A DNA stretch of 64,000 nt from Durusdinium trenchii (taxonomy: Eukaryota; Sar; Dinophyceae; Suessiales; Symbiodiniaceae), in NCBI GenBank assembly GCA_963970005.1, contig CAXAMN010008446.1, positions 409,752-473,751 of the forward strand, in the 5' to 3' direction. The notes below the pieces were generated by a model. It did not search any database. It was not told where the DNA came from and saw only the letters and a program-made list of their open reading frames with translations. Shown piece after piece: positions 1 to 10,281 of this stretch. Both the position numbers and the translations under genes were made by a program. The first letter of the stretch is position 1. Each line of letters begins with the position of its first letter.

Positions 1-157
1 CTTATGGGCTTCCGAAGGCGACGTTAGGCATTTTGGACCGCCTTCAAAAGCCTCTCGGCAGCCGGCAGGCCTGTTGCGGGCTCTCTGTGGCCTGTCCGAA
101 GCCTGCAGCCTCCTCTCTTCTTATGGGCTTCCGAAGGCGACGTTAGGCATTTTGGAC
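1..157. repeat. 38-bp direct repeat pair at left edge
   Basis: The stretch beginning cttatgggcttccgaaggcg occurs at 1-38 and again at 120-157, identical over 38 bases. The spacer is GC-rich. This suggests the window starts inside a longer repeat array that continues to the left. No gene is supported here. Confidence 0.8.
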
Positions 158-889
158 CTTGCCCATTAAGTGAATTTGAGGGGCACCTACAGCACGTCCG
201 GCTCGCCACATTCACCCGCCGGTGTCACAGTCGGCCACGGCGTGCACGCCTCGAAGACCGCTGATGACATCCATGACATCGTGTCGGCGAGAGCAACGGA
301 GATCTATTTGAGTTTGCATCTGGATGAAAGCTGACAAAAACGAGTTGGAAGTACAGGTGGAAGTACAGCTGGCTCTGGGTTTGTCTAATCCTGTATGTGG
401 ATGAGGTGTTCTTGGATCTTTTTTTTGAGTGACGTCACAAGAAAGAAGCGCTAAGTGCACCCTTTCTGTTACGTATCAGATAGTTGGAAGTCAAAACAGT
501 CGCGGCCACACATGCCTGCATATTTGATTTGTTGTGGGGATTGTATTCTCTTGTGCCCGACATGTATCTGCAAGCTATTACAAGCCTGCTGACGTGCTTC
601 TTGTGCTCAATCTTTGTGAAACTTCTCTGGATCCCCTTTAGGGACAGAGGACAAAAGACTGAGCCAAGGAGATGCAGTACCACATGCGCAGACTCGGGGA
701 GCGCCACGAGACATCCTGCCGACTTAGCAACGTTCTTGCTTTTCAGCGGGGCCCTAGCGTGGATTTGCTTCACCCTACTCCTGAAACAATCATACCGCAT
801 CGTGCCACTCTTGACGAAATGAGTCATTGCTGACTGTAAAAACATCTAAATCTAAGTAATATCGCCCTATATAGGTCACTGGACTTGTC

Positions 890-2030
890 CGTCACCCAAC
901 GCGAGGGGCGTGACCGCTCCTCGCGAAGCCTGGGAATGGTACATTGGAACGACCCGGGTGCGCTCGTTGGCAGGCACGCAGATGCGTGATCAGCAAATAC
1001 CCGGGTGCGCTCGTTGGCAGGCACGCAGATGCGTGATCAGCAAATCTGGGGGGTAAATTCTCTCCGCTTTTGTATGCCCTCAGTCGGAAAGAGGGGTAAG
1101 CATTTCTGACATCATACGGACTGTACATACACTAGGTCGTCCGTAGTGTAGGAGACGCACCGGCAAAAGGTATATGGAATAGAGTGTCTTGAGGACATAG
1201 CCTGTTTGTGGTTATTGCCAATGTTGGGGGGAAATTTACCCCCCGCTATGTATGCCTTGAGCCGGAACGAGGGATAAGCATCACTTGAAGCCAGGGGGAG
1301 CAGGTCGAACGCTAGCCGAGTCGCACCGGATGTACTAGTTACATAGTCGGCAAAGCGTGTAGGGATTACATGTTTTGGGAGGCAGCTTGCTATGTACATA
1401 CTTGGCGCTAGAGAATGTAAATGCGACATCGCTCACTGGGCAGGGTACATTGGAACAACCCGGGTGCACTCGTTGGCAAGCATGAACATGCGTGCTCCGC
1501 AAATCGGGGGGGGAAATTTACCCGCCGCTTTTGTATGCCTTGAGTCGGAAAGAGGGGTAACCTCATACGGACTGCGCATACACTAGGGCGTCCGTAGTGT
1601 AGGCTAAGCACTGGTAAAAGGTATGAGGAGTGGAGTGTCTTGAGGAAATAGCCGGCTTATGGTTATGGCAAATCTGGGGGGTCGATTTACCCCCCGCTTA
1701 TCTATGCCTTCAGCCGGAACGAGGGGTAAGCATCACAAGGACTGTGCATACACTAGGGCGTCCGTAGTGTAGGATAAGCACTGGTAAAAGGTGTCAAGAA
1801 TAGAGTGTCTTGAGGAAATAGCCGGTGTATGGTTATAGCAGCGCCGCCGGCAGCAAGCACCACCAGTGTGATATGTCAAGGTTTCAGGCACACAGCTCAT
1901 CTCAGCTTTCCTGACAAGGACTGTGCATACACTGGCGCGTCCGTAGTGTAGCCTAAGCCCGGGTAAAAGGAATCAAGAATACAGAGTCTTGAGCACATAG
2001 CCGGTGTATGCTTATAGCAATCCCTGTCCG
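890..2030. repeat. Interleaved repeat array of two unit types
   Basis: Two kinds of unit alternate. One carries cgtccgtagtgtagg followed by ggtaaaagg and gtcttgagg (near 1110-1215, 1570-1670, 1737-1840, 1917-2020). The other carries a ggggggtaaatt-like core with tatgcc and cggaaagaggggtaagcat (near 1045-1100, 1222-1290, 1502-1560, 1675-1735). Near 950-1045 a segment with cgttggcaggcacgcagatg is itself directly duplicated. Copies differ by substitutions and small indels, so this is an old array, not a recent amplification. Confidence 0.75.
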
Positions 2031-3347
2031 GCTTCTGGTCTTCCAGCTCCTCCCCCAAGAAAAGGGGTCGGCGGCACCAGGGCGGAGCCCTTACTATTTG
2101 TGCGGTCTTGACTTTTAGTTCTTCGTTACGCGAGTGTCGTTTACTGCTTTTACAGGTCTCTGTGTAAGAAAGCCGCTTTCTTTTGAATTTAAGTTTCTTT
2201 GAAGCTCTGGCTATTTAAGGGCTATTGAGCGCCGGTACATGGTATCTTCGCCGGTGAACGATACAGTCTCCAGCCGAGATACATTGTCTTTGACCTTGTA
2301 TTTGAGGTGAGTCAGCTATTGCTCCCTCACTGTATTTAGTGTACCTAGAGATTACCTTTTCTAAAGTGTGAAATACACTGGAATTGGTAAGTACAGGGCA
2401 CCGTGGTTTCCTTTTAAGCTTACTAGAGCTTGCTGGACTGTTTTAGCCTTAAGGTAGAAAAATAGTGTGCGACATACGCAATAGGCAGGAGTGGACATGA
2501 ATTTTGTGCCTGCTGAAATGTAAAGGCCTACTTGTACAGGTTCCACTCCAGTGGCCTATCTAGTGTGTCCATGCTTGACTGCCATAAGGCTCAAGAGGTA
2601 TAGGATAAGACTCTGCGTGAGCAAAAGACACTAGCGGTCTGCACCTCAACCGTGTACGCCCTAGTCACTCTTTCACCCCCCCACCCCTCCCCTCCCTCCC
2701 CCCATGTAAGTCTTGGTGTTTGCGCTGTCTCTTGTTTGTACTTTTTGGTTCCATGTCATATGTTGCTTTGTCTTTCTCTTGTGAGGATATGCCTTTCTGA
2801 TAGCCTAGGGCTTCGCGCCTTCACTGTGGGAAAAGGAGCCAATTGTGGAAATGGGCACTTGAAAGAATCGAAGATTGAAAGAAGCCCCCTAGCTTTGCCG
2901 TGCAGTGTAAATAAGTAGTGAGTAGAAAGTTGGAAGTTGGAAGTAGAAAGTAGGGAGCAGGGAGTAGTGAGTAGTAAGTAGTAGGTAGCATGCCATGTGT
3001 ACAGCACAGAGCAGACCTTTTACCTAGCTGTGTCAGCCTTGCACCCTTATCTGCATAAATTTCACTGCTTCTCCGGATTGGCTGCATGTGACCACATCCA
3101 GTTTGACTTCTACTCTTGCAGTCACCCCTTCACGGCCAACATCCCACCGCTGCACCGCACTCACACCCACTAAGTTGGCTTTCTCGCTGCGGCCAAAAGG
3201 GCCGGCGGAACAATCCGCAGGTGTAAATAGCATGGGAAATCACCAAAAGACTACAAGCTAGGCCATTGATTGCCTGCAGTCTTGGCCACTTGCCGTTGGT
3301 CAAGCAAGGTGGGACACTCCAAAAGGGTGCTTAGCTGCACCCAGGCG
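2031..3347. other. Stretch with no supported gene
   Basis: I see no convincing exon on either strand. Position 2900-2995 is a degenerate AGTAGT/AGTTGGAA simple repeat. The remaining sequence has short open frames without conserved motifs. The 3' exons of kinase gene A would be expected here by comparison with gene B, but none could be recognised. Confidence 0.5.
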
Positions 3348-3419
3348 CTGATAGAGGACCACACCCAGCGAGAAGATGTCATTCTGAGGCTGGCCACTTC
3401 CAAAAAGTTTCCATACTTC
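3348..3419 (-). CDS. Kinase A exon: alpha-F / subdomain IX
   Basis: Encodes EVWKLFGSGQPQND then IFSLGVVLYQ, matching the conserved D-x-x-S-L-G-V-x-L helix. The acceptor is CCCGAG|GAAG. The donor lies at or one base before the end, where a GC dinucleotide is available (CTCTATCA|GCGCC). This is the last gene A exon recognised. Confidence 0.8.
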
Positions 3420-6400
3420 CTCGGGCCCAAGGGCGACAGACCGACAGATCAGGCCGAGAGAGAACTGGATCGGAGCTAGAGCGATCGGCTGAGCGAGCCC
3501 AGGCTGATCTCCAACAGGCTTCGGGGCCTGGAGCAGATCTCATCATTCACTCTTCTTGTCGGGAAGCATTTCTGAGGTCTTCAAATGGCATTTTCACATG
3601 CTTTTCTTGTACCCGGTTCCTCCTGTGAACCAGCCAGTTTCAGGGCTCGAGTTTTTTTGCAAACATGAACCAGTTGATATAATTGCATTGACATGAAATT
3701 GATCAAGTCCCCTGCTAAATCAGTAGAAAACAACCAACACATCCATAAAAGAAAACCACCACCAAAACCAATTCAAAAAACCAAAACCAAATCCATAAAA
3801 GAAAACCACCACCAGATCCAATTTTAAAAAAACAACAAAACAACCACCAAATCCATAAATGAAATCCACCACAAGACACAAGATTAAAGAAACAGATCAA
3901 ATAAACAAATAGAAACCCACCAACCCAACCAAGCCACGGGCGCCATGTATCCCGGCGTTCCGGACGGCCAACATTGCCCGGTGGGTCCCGCGACGCCCAA
4001 ATCGATAACCTGCGCGGAGCACCTGCGCAGCGCTTGCTCTGGCGCGACTCAGAAGGTTCGATGAAGGGCACTGACTCAGAAGGTTCGTCTGAAGTGTTGT
4101 CATGAGGTTTTTAATATTGTCTTCAAAAAATGAACTAGATACTATAAAACAGAACATAGTACAAAATAATCTGATGTTTAGAGTCAGTCTTTAGTCTAGA
4201 GTCCAGAAAGTCTAGTGTTATCTAGTGTTCATGTTCAGGGTGTGATTATTGACTGATCCTTTGGATGGGTGTTCGGCATCTGTGGGCTCTTGAAGTAAGT
4301 CCGGCGGTTAGCCAATGTGCAGGGTTAGATTTCAGCCAAGAGGCTTGTTGTTCACGCAATTCATCATGATGTTCTCCGTTTTGATGTCCATGTGAACAAG
4401 GCCCTTGCTGTGAATCTCTTGCACACCCAAAGTCGCCTGACAAAGTGACAAAGGGCTGACCCAACTCGAGTGTGAGACACACACACACACACATCTGAAC
4501 ATCTTTGAACACCTGTTGCGCCAGAAAATCAGCTTGTTATAGCTTGTTCAAGTCGGCCCAACATGACATCGCCTGGTAGAAGAGCGCCAAAACGTATGTA
4601 TTGCTATAGGGAGGGCCCAGCTTGTCCCAGCACATGCCTTTCCCACAACGGCACCCCTTGGTCAGCACACACTTCTCCATCAAGTCGAACAAATCGCCTC
4701 TCAGCGGGCTTCCGATGCCAATTTGAGGGCCCGAAAGAGCACAAGCCAGGAACCCTATCCGCATCCACAGGCATAAAGCACTGTAAATCCTGTTCTTGTG
4801 TGGTGCATGAAACATGTACGCCCAGATTCATCTTTACTTGGCTCATTGCTACACGTGTAGGCCAGTGGCACAGGCCTTTGCAACTGCCTTTGCAGTATCA
4901 CTGCATGGCCCAAAGAAATCCCACCATAACGAGAAACATCGAGAAACAACACGGTCCGCCACGCGGACCGTCGTTCGGCGGGCGTGCCTCCATTCAGAAA
5001 GGGCATTAAAATATACATGGTGTCCTCTGTCTCCACATAATCCGGCTTTCCAACCGTAGAGATGACGTAGTTTGCGCCTTTCATTCCTTGGAAAACTTGA
5101 AGCTCTATATAAAGCAAAACAGATCGGATGCATGCCGAACATGGTCTCCACTCTCTGATGGGAACTACCACCCCCCCCAAATGGAACTCAGCACCCCAGC
5201 ATCTGCAGCACAGCTTCGGCGCATGTTCTTGACCTCTTTGTAGGCAGCCGTTTTCTTCGCCTGAGCTGTCGTGTTGGTCGTGTGTCACATCTCCATCCAG
5301 GTTCAAACGACTCGATGCGTCCCCAAGCGATGGAGAAACAAGATCTGACAACGACAGGATGCGACGTATCCAATAAAATACCCATGATCTTTATAATTAT
5401 GGAATCTGAAAACCACTGGTGAAGGTGGAGGAAGCTAGTCTGCCAGCCTGGTCCATGCCATCAGGTTCCATGTGGGTCTCTTCCAGGGGGTAATATCTGT
5501 AAACATTTAGAGTAGAAGTGTTTCTATGCCACATTTCACAACCTACGACAAGCAATGGACATGCTATAGTTTCCCGATCCTTCCAGACAACCAAACGGGA
5601 CTTCCGGACGATGACCACCATCCGAGCGGTGGTGAGCGGAAAAACCTGACATTCCCAGCATGCCACCGTTGCTTTTTCGGCTCAGGGTCCATCGCTTTGA
5701 GAGAGGCAAACTGGTCTTCGCTCTCGTCACAGGTCACGCGCAACTGATAAACAGTGCCGAAACTTCCTGAGCCCAGCTTGCGCACCTTGCTCAAACGCTC
5801 CTGACGGACCGTGCAGTGAGGCGTGCGTGCATCATCGGCATCACGGGGTGAGGCGGATCGAACGGAAACGAAAAAGGCACCGGTTGACGGTCAAGGTGCT
5901 GCGCGCGGTCACCGAAATCGAGATGCTGTATGTGCATTAGCACACATATATATATATAAGTATATATATATATGTGCTAATATCTCATGCACATATATTT
6001 ACATAAACGCGTGGTTTCAAGGAGTAGATCCCACTGGCATCCCAGTAGAAGACTTTGGATGAGGCTCTGGGGGGCCCTTGTGCCATCTACCTTGAAAGAT
6101 TCTGAAACCACTGATATCTCCATTGGGGGCTTAGCAGCAGCTTCCCTCCTTCCTCAATCCACGGCCTCGATGGCTCGGCTGGTGACGAAAGGCGACCAGC
6201 CCCCGGAGGTGACCGAAAGACCCCACCCGCGACCAGCTTTCTCCGATTCCTAGTCTGCAATGAACGTCTTCTTCGTTTCCACTCACTTGGAACAAAAAAT
6301 CATGCAACATGAATCAAAATGATGGGTCAGCATGGGATCAATCATTACAAGTAAAGATTGAAAGTAAACATACTGTACATCTGAAACCACCACTCAAAGC

Positions 6401-8227
6401 TCTAAAATGAGACCAATTGATATTCATGCTCTGCTACTGACCGTATGGACCGCGACTACATCTGACCCATCTAGCCGTCCAACTGGATGATAAGGTGACG
6501 CAAACGTGTCGCTCCGGAACACTTCAACGGATCCAAACCCAGACCATCCATGCGACTGCAAGAGTTACATACATCAATCATAGGTTCGTCCAGTCTGACC
6601 CAGGTCCAAACCTGGTCAGACTGACCTCCCTTTTCGTCGTGTTTTTGTATGACCAACTCCAGTATTTCATGAGGTCATTGACATGTAGGGATTAGGGAAA
6701 TGTTCATGAAGTCAACGTATATATAACTGTTGCAGTCCTAGTCCCCGTGTCAAAAACCATCTCCTTCCACGGCTGAGGCAGCTCCTCGTCCCTTGTCTCC
6801 TGCGTTTTTTCGGAGGGCGGAGAGGGATGGGGAGGGTGGTCTAAGCCCGAACCAATTTGACCTCGACACGGGGGATGATTTGGTGGTGCGGAATCTTTGC
6901 GCATGATATATAGTTTAAGCATGTTACAGCAAAAGAACGCAAACCACACTCTTCGATTTTTTGAACATCACTGGTCTTTCCTTCCCAGACCACCCATGTA
7001 TGGATAATATCAATATGCATTTATATGCGTACATTGACCCCTGTAGGTAAATAGGTCATATATATATATATATATATATGGATGATGGGTCATGATGGTC
7101 TTTCTTTTAACATGGCGCTCGAGCCAACGACCTCTCACCGGCCACACGACGTGATCCTTCCAAAGCCTGGGCGCCTGGGCCTCCATCGTCGACCAAGCCC
7201 GAAGGAATGCGACACATCGCAACATGATTGCATCGATGTCCGCCCGAGTGAAGGGAACACGACTGAGGGGTCGATTGAGTACCGTAAGGATCCTGTTGGA
7301 TCCTGTTGGTTGTACACGACTGGGGGGGCATTCCCTCTATCAATGAACCAACCAATAGTAAAAGGAGATCTATGCTAACAGGGTGTACCCCCGCAGTTGT
7401 TTGGAGGGCACAGTTAACTTCGGAACTGCACTCAGCGCGGAAAGGCTTGGTTCTCCGCTCCCGGAAAACCCCAACTCTCCGGAACAAGCAACTCTCCCGT
7501 CTCCTCTGCCATACTTGTAGCGTTGAAAGCCAGGTGCCGCTCCAGGTCAAACGGTGCCTGTGTCGTACGGCCAGGGGTGGTGCCAGGGGGGTCAATGTAG
7601 GCATATATTCCATACATGGAGTGTATGGGAATGCACGGCACAATGATAATAACTATTTATATGGATCTAAGATGATCTAAGAGTTGGCTGTCATGCTAGA
7701 AATTCATGGGAGAAGGCCTACCCCTCATATATCCCTCGTCAAAAAACAAAACATGGTTTTGCAATTTAGATGCACCAACCCACCCATTTCGTGGCTGTCC
7801 CATGTTTTTCCTCTGTTCAACGCGACCTCAAAGACCACGCAACATGGTCGCCATGCTCGCCGTCCCAGTCGTCTGCTGTGGTGTGTGGACTGGGATGGAA
7901 TTCGCTTCAAGCGTGAGTCAATACAAGCCTCCTTATTCTCCCAACTTGCGTATGTATTGGGTCTATCCGATCTATCCTGTAACAGTGGATGATGATGGTT
8001 CGTAAAAGCCTTGCTCAAAAATGTTGCTAATTCTTTAGTGACTGTTACAGGTATTGGGACAAACCCTACGTATGTCAATGAAATTTTGCCGTTGACCTTC
8101 CTGGAAGCGTCCTCTGGACAAAAACACACGCCTCCTCATCGAGATCATCCTCTATTGCTCGGATCGCCGACGAGACGGCCAGCAGGTTCAGCAGCAGCGG
8201 CACAACGGCCAGCGGATGGACATGCAT
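3348..8227 (-). CDS. Kinase gene A: divergent protein kinase with signal-like N-terminus (3' end not found)
   Basis: Ten exons were placed by joining codons across introns and by comparison with the upstream paralogue B. A hydrophobic first exon is followed by two short exons and then a protein kinase domain. The domain has an intact Gly-rich loop (GSGSFGTV), a putative ATP-binding Lys (SLK) and an alpha-C Glu (YKEVKNM). The catalytic loop reads HMDIKTEN, so the usual HRD Arg is Met, and the metal-binding DFG is DLG. The APE motif reads GYMAPV, although gene B has APD at the same place. The final motif found is NDIFSLGVVLY (subdomain IX). Subdomains X-XI, present in B, were not found between 1 and 3347. 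They may lie left of the window or be lost. Inference: a secreted or endomembrane non-RD kinase. Activity is uncertain. Family assignment needs a profile search. Confidence 0.85.
3720..3905. repeat. A-rich degenerate direct repeats in kinase A intron
   Basis: Variants of the phrase aaaccaccaccaaaaccaa, followed by atccataaaagaaaa, repeat about four times with substitutions. The stretch sits in the intron between the activation-loop and alpha-F exons of gene A. Confidence 0.6.
3938..4022 (-). CDS. Kinase A exon: DLG and activation loop
   Basis: Encodes CSAQVIDLG, a short activation segment and GTPGYMAP. It is 85 nt, entering in phase 2 after GCGCAG and leaving at a GT donor (GCGCCC|GTGGC). 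The B homologue is also 85 nt but leaves at a GA donor. Confidence 0.85.
4345..4436 (-). CDS. Kinase A exon: catalytic loop
   Basis: Encodes ATLGVQEIHSKG then LVHMDIKTENIMMN. It is 92 nt, acceptor TTGTCAG|GCG, donor AACAA|GCC (GC type). Met replaces the catalytic-loop Arg. Asp, Lys and Asn of the loop are kept. Confidence 0.9.
4573..4697 (-). CDS. Kinase A exon: alpha-D to alpha-E
   Basis: Encodes DLFDLMEKCV, a Cys-rich insert (GCRCGKGMCWD) and YVLALFYQ. It is 125 nt. The donor TACCAG|GCGATG is GC type, and the next acceptor repeats CAG|GCGA, so the two splice borders share a hexamer. The Cys-containing insert is conserved in gene B. Confidence 0.88.
4988..5086 (-). CDS. Kinase A exon: beta-4 to hinge
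   Basis: Encodes MKGANYVISTVGKPDYV, then an acidic stretch and ILMPFLNG, the hinge. It is 99 nt. The acceptor is CCAAG|GA, an AAG acceptor rather than CAG. The donor GGAG|GCACG is GC type. Confidence 0.88.
5221..5260 (-). CDS. Kinase A exon: alpha-C helix
   Basis: A 40-nt exon encoding AKKTAAYKEVKNM plus one base. It contains the presumed salt-bridge Glu. The donor is ATGC|GCCG (GC type). The homologous border in gene B is GT. Confidence 0.85.
5690..5800 (-). CDS. Kinase A exon: glycine-rich loop
   Basis: A 111-nt, 37-residue exon with ERLSKVRKLGSGSFGTVYQ and SLKAM at its end. The acceptor is CGTCAG|GAG. The donor must be GA (GCGATG|GACCC) for the frame to continue into the alpha-C exon. 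Gene B has GT at the same border. Confidence 0.9.
5944..5975. repeat. TA microsatellite
   Basis: A run of alternating TA with two short interruptions, within a kinase A intron. Confidence 0.9.
6011..6113. mobile_element. Short inverted-repeat element, family 1
   Basis: The ends are gtggtttcaaggagtagat and, inverted, atctaccttgaaa followed by gaaaccac. It is diverged from the better copy at 35161-35264. It lies in a kinase A intron. Confidence 0.6.
6749..6799 (-). CDS. Kinase A exon: conserved pre-kinase segment
   Basis: A 51-nt exon after CGCAG|GAG encoding ETRDEELPQPWKEMVFD. It matches gene B exon 16777-16827 (EPTMDQLPGPWKDCLFD) residue for residue in spacing. The shared core is LPxPWK(E/D)xxFD. 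I do not recognise the motif. The 3' border is set by similarity only. Confidence 0.65.
7057..7079. repeat. TA microsatellite
   Basis: An uninterrupted TA dinucleotide run inside a kinase A intron. Confidence 0.95.
7510..7557 (-). CDS. Kinase A exon 2: LERH segment
   Basis: A 48-nt exon encoding APFDLERHLAFNATSM, after ACACAG|GCA. It matches gene B exon 18066-18119 (VDLERHVAWNRPGM). The donor is ATG|GCAG (GC) here and ATG|GTCA (GT) in B. It joins the signal exon in phase 0. Confidence 0.75.
7574..7628. mobile_element. Family 2 inverted-repeat element, right half
   Basis: Carries gtcaatgtaggcatatattc then catacatggagtgtatggga, nearly identical to the right half of the complete copy at 27198-27283. 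The left half is missing or degraded. Confidence 0.6.
8132..8227 (-). CDS. Kinase A exon 1: signal-peptide-like start
   Basis: Starts MHVHPLAVVPLLLNLLAV and ends IRAIEDDLDEE: an uncleaved-signal or signal-peptide-like hydrophobic run, then an acidic stretch. It is 96 nt, 32 residues, leaving at GAG|GCGTG (GC donor). The paralogous exon at 18859-18942 has the same plan and the same GAG|GCG border, which supports this Met. Confidence 0.7.
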
Positions 8228-8519
8228 TGGATCGGTCAGACTGAGATTTGACACGGGTAAGGACCAGTTGGCAACTGTGCACGCGGTGCATTCATATGGT
8301 TTTTGAGCCGAAAGCAAAGAACCATAATGTTCTAGATGTTCTTAGGCCCAAGACTCTTTTCTCAGAGAAAACAAAAGAAACAAAACACGGTCACTGTATA
8401 TATTAATATATTATATAAGTGGAAACAGTTCTATAGTTATGAATAACTTGAATAACACTTGAGCAATCCGCAGAGCAAATCTAGCCCAGCCCATACCAAC
8501 CTTGCAGGAGCTCCTCCTT

Positions 8520-8645
8520 TCACAGTAGAAACGGTCGCTTGATGTGGGAAATCAGTTTGTCCCGTTCAACCAGGGTCAGGTGCATCAGCTGCCCGGTCGC
8601 ATGACCCGACCAAAAAGCAAACACGTCCGGACCATCTGGAAGTGC
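8520..8645 (-). CDS. Candidate last exon of kinase gene B
   Basis: An open frame encoding DRDLTPWALPDGPD, then VFAFWSGHATGQLM, ending HIKRPFLL and a stop codon at 8520-8522. Codon third positions are balanced and the frame is clean. The stop lies 293 bp upstream of the gene A start codon, a plausible head-to-tail spacing. The connection to gene B is inferred from order and strand only. The product segment is not recognised. Confidence 0.4.
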   Translation of the reverse strand, partial: ALPDGPDVFAFWSGHATGQLMHLTLVERDKLISHIKRPFLL

Positions 8646-8930
8646 CCAAGGCGTCAAATCTCTGTCCGCTTTGAACTCAATGCTTCTTATTTCTGCCTGC
8701 ATTTATATAGTAACCCGTTGGTCCCTTGTGTTCTCAATATAAATGAATGTCCTGCAAGGTAGCGGTCTAAGTTCCTTGTGTTCTCAAAGAGCTACAGGTC
8801 CATGAGACCCGATCCGCAAGCCAAAGCCTGGTTCGGGACTTCAGGCATTTTTCGAGATGCCTCTTCAGTTGGTCTCGGTCTGAAGGAGTGTGCTGAAAAC
8901 CTTCCCGAATCCCACCGGCAAATGCGTAAA

Positions 8931-8976
8931 ACAACATCTGGAGTCAAACGCTTGGCTGGTTCAAACTGAATTTGTA
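8931..8976 (-). CDS. Candidate exon, kinase B 3' region
   Basis: After CAAATTCAG the frame reads FEPAKRLTPDVVLRIC and meets a possible GT donor. The phrase resembles the Arg-containing end of a kinase C-lobe (PxKRLT). However, gene B already has that motif at 10777-10904, so this could be a C-terminal extension or a remnant of another kinase. Confidence 0.35.
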
Positions 8977-9134
8977 TGCGACAAACCAAGCATTGGAGCC
9001 ACGGATCATATGGTTCCAAGGCATTCTTCGGTGAGCTCTTCGCCTCTTTTGGGCAACCCAATGGCTTGCCCGCGACCCCTGGGGGCTGGATGCTGCTACT
9101 GATGCTGCGTTCTGATGCTGCCTCACTCACAGGC

Positions 9135-9252
9135 ATTCAGGTGCTTGGAACTCCTCTTGGACCACCGTGCCCTTACGCAGCACATGGCATTGACAAACCT
9201 GGCGGACCACGGTCAGGCGGTCGAAGCAGCGCTCAACACCGAGGAGCAAAAT
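9135..9252. CDS. Candidate exon, strand undecided
   Basis: The plus strand reads AFRCLELLLDHRALTQ and a further helical, ankyrin-like stretch, starting after a good acceptor (cctcactcacag). The minus strand is also open (VCQCHVLRKGTVVQEEF) and ends at a strong GTGAGTGAG donor. Both readings have coding-like codon use. The neighbourhood favours minus. Confidence 0.35.
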
Positions 9253-10125
9253 GCCAGGGGTCGGAGTGGTGGCTCGTCCCATCCAGTGAGTGGATGTGAC
9301 AAGGGCACCCTGACTACCTCCATGGATAGCACACCAAACCTCCATGAACTCCTGGTGTTACTTCTGATCTTATTGAATTAGGCTTCGTTTTTGGGTGAAA
9401 CCGGCTGTCCTTTTTCTGGGATTGGCACCCGCCAGGGTACTATGCCAGTTCGTTCACAAGCTGAGCTGGAATGTTCCATGTTTATCACAGCACCACATCA
9501 TTCAATTAAAAGTGTCTGGCACATTCTGGCACAATCAATTCCAATATCTTGTCAGGGCGCTTGGCCAGTGTCTGCTAAGGCCAAATTTTGGCTTTGTTTG
9601 GGGCTTCGTTTAGGCCGGCTTGGTTCCAAGCCACCCCATCTTAAGCCCCCCAAACCTTGAAGGCAAGACAATCGAAAAGGAGTGTCCGGCTTCGTTGTCC
9701 ATGCTCTCACGAAGCAAATTCTCAGTCCCTGTCGCGACGTGTTCATGTAAATGCTGAACGCAAAGTTCATCAAAGTTCTTTCCTGAAGCTCAAATGTCAG
9801 TTGATGTGTATATATATATATATGTGGGAACAAAGGCTCTTTAGCTGTCTATATAGACTTCAATGCATTGGATTACTTCCAAAGCTTGACTTGATGAAAC
9901 GGACCTATTACAACATCTTTTGGGACATTTGAATCCAATGGGTGCTGTGCTCAAAGGAAGTGCCTCTTGGATCCTGGATCCCAAAGAAAGCTCAAACATG
10001 CTCAAAGCTAGGAGCAGGTTTGGGTTCCTTGATGTTCTTTGCTTCATGAATTCTATCAAATTCCACCCAACATGAGGGCTCACAAGGAGTCTAGCAGTCC
10101 ACCTGGATCCCAGACTCGTCCTCAC

Positions 10126-10281
10126 CCGCTTGATCGGCGCCTTCTCCGCCGTCGACCCGCCGTCACTCGTCGCTTCCGTCGCTTCGGTGGAGTCGTCGCC
10201 GCAGGCGTTGCGGGTGAAGTTTTGGTCGCCGATGTCGGGCAACGGCCGGTGCCAAGACCAAAGGCATTTGGGCAAGGGCAC
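10126..10281 (-). CDS. Kinase B exon: polar tail after the kinase domain
   Basis: A 156-nt open exon bounded by GGAGAG|GTG and CGG|GTGAGG, phase 0 at both ends. It encodes HRPLPDIGDQNFTRN, then a Ser/Thr/Glu-rich linker (STEATEATSDGG) and a basic end. It follows the last catalytic exon in phase if that exon leaves at CGC|GTCGCC. Inference: a low-complexity C-terminal tail. Confidence 0.55.

Noticed and set aside
484..822. Plus-strand 112-residue frame with two hydrophobic segments
   Set aside because: The opposite strand is open over the same span, there is no splice or family evidence, and all firm genes run the other way. It could be real but cannot be supported.
8931..8976. A separate third kinase between genes A and B
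   Set aside because: Only a PxKRLT phrase supports it. No Gly loop, catalytic loop or activation loop was found there.
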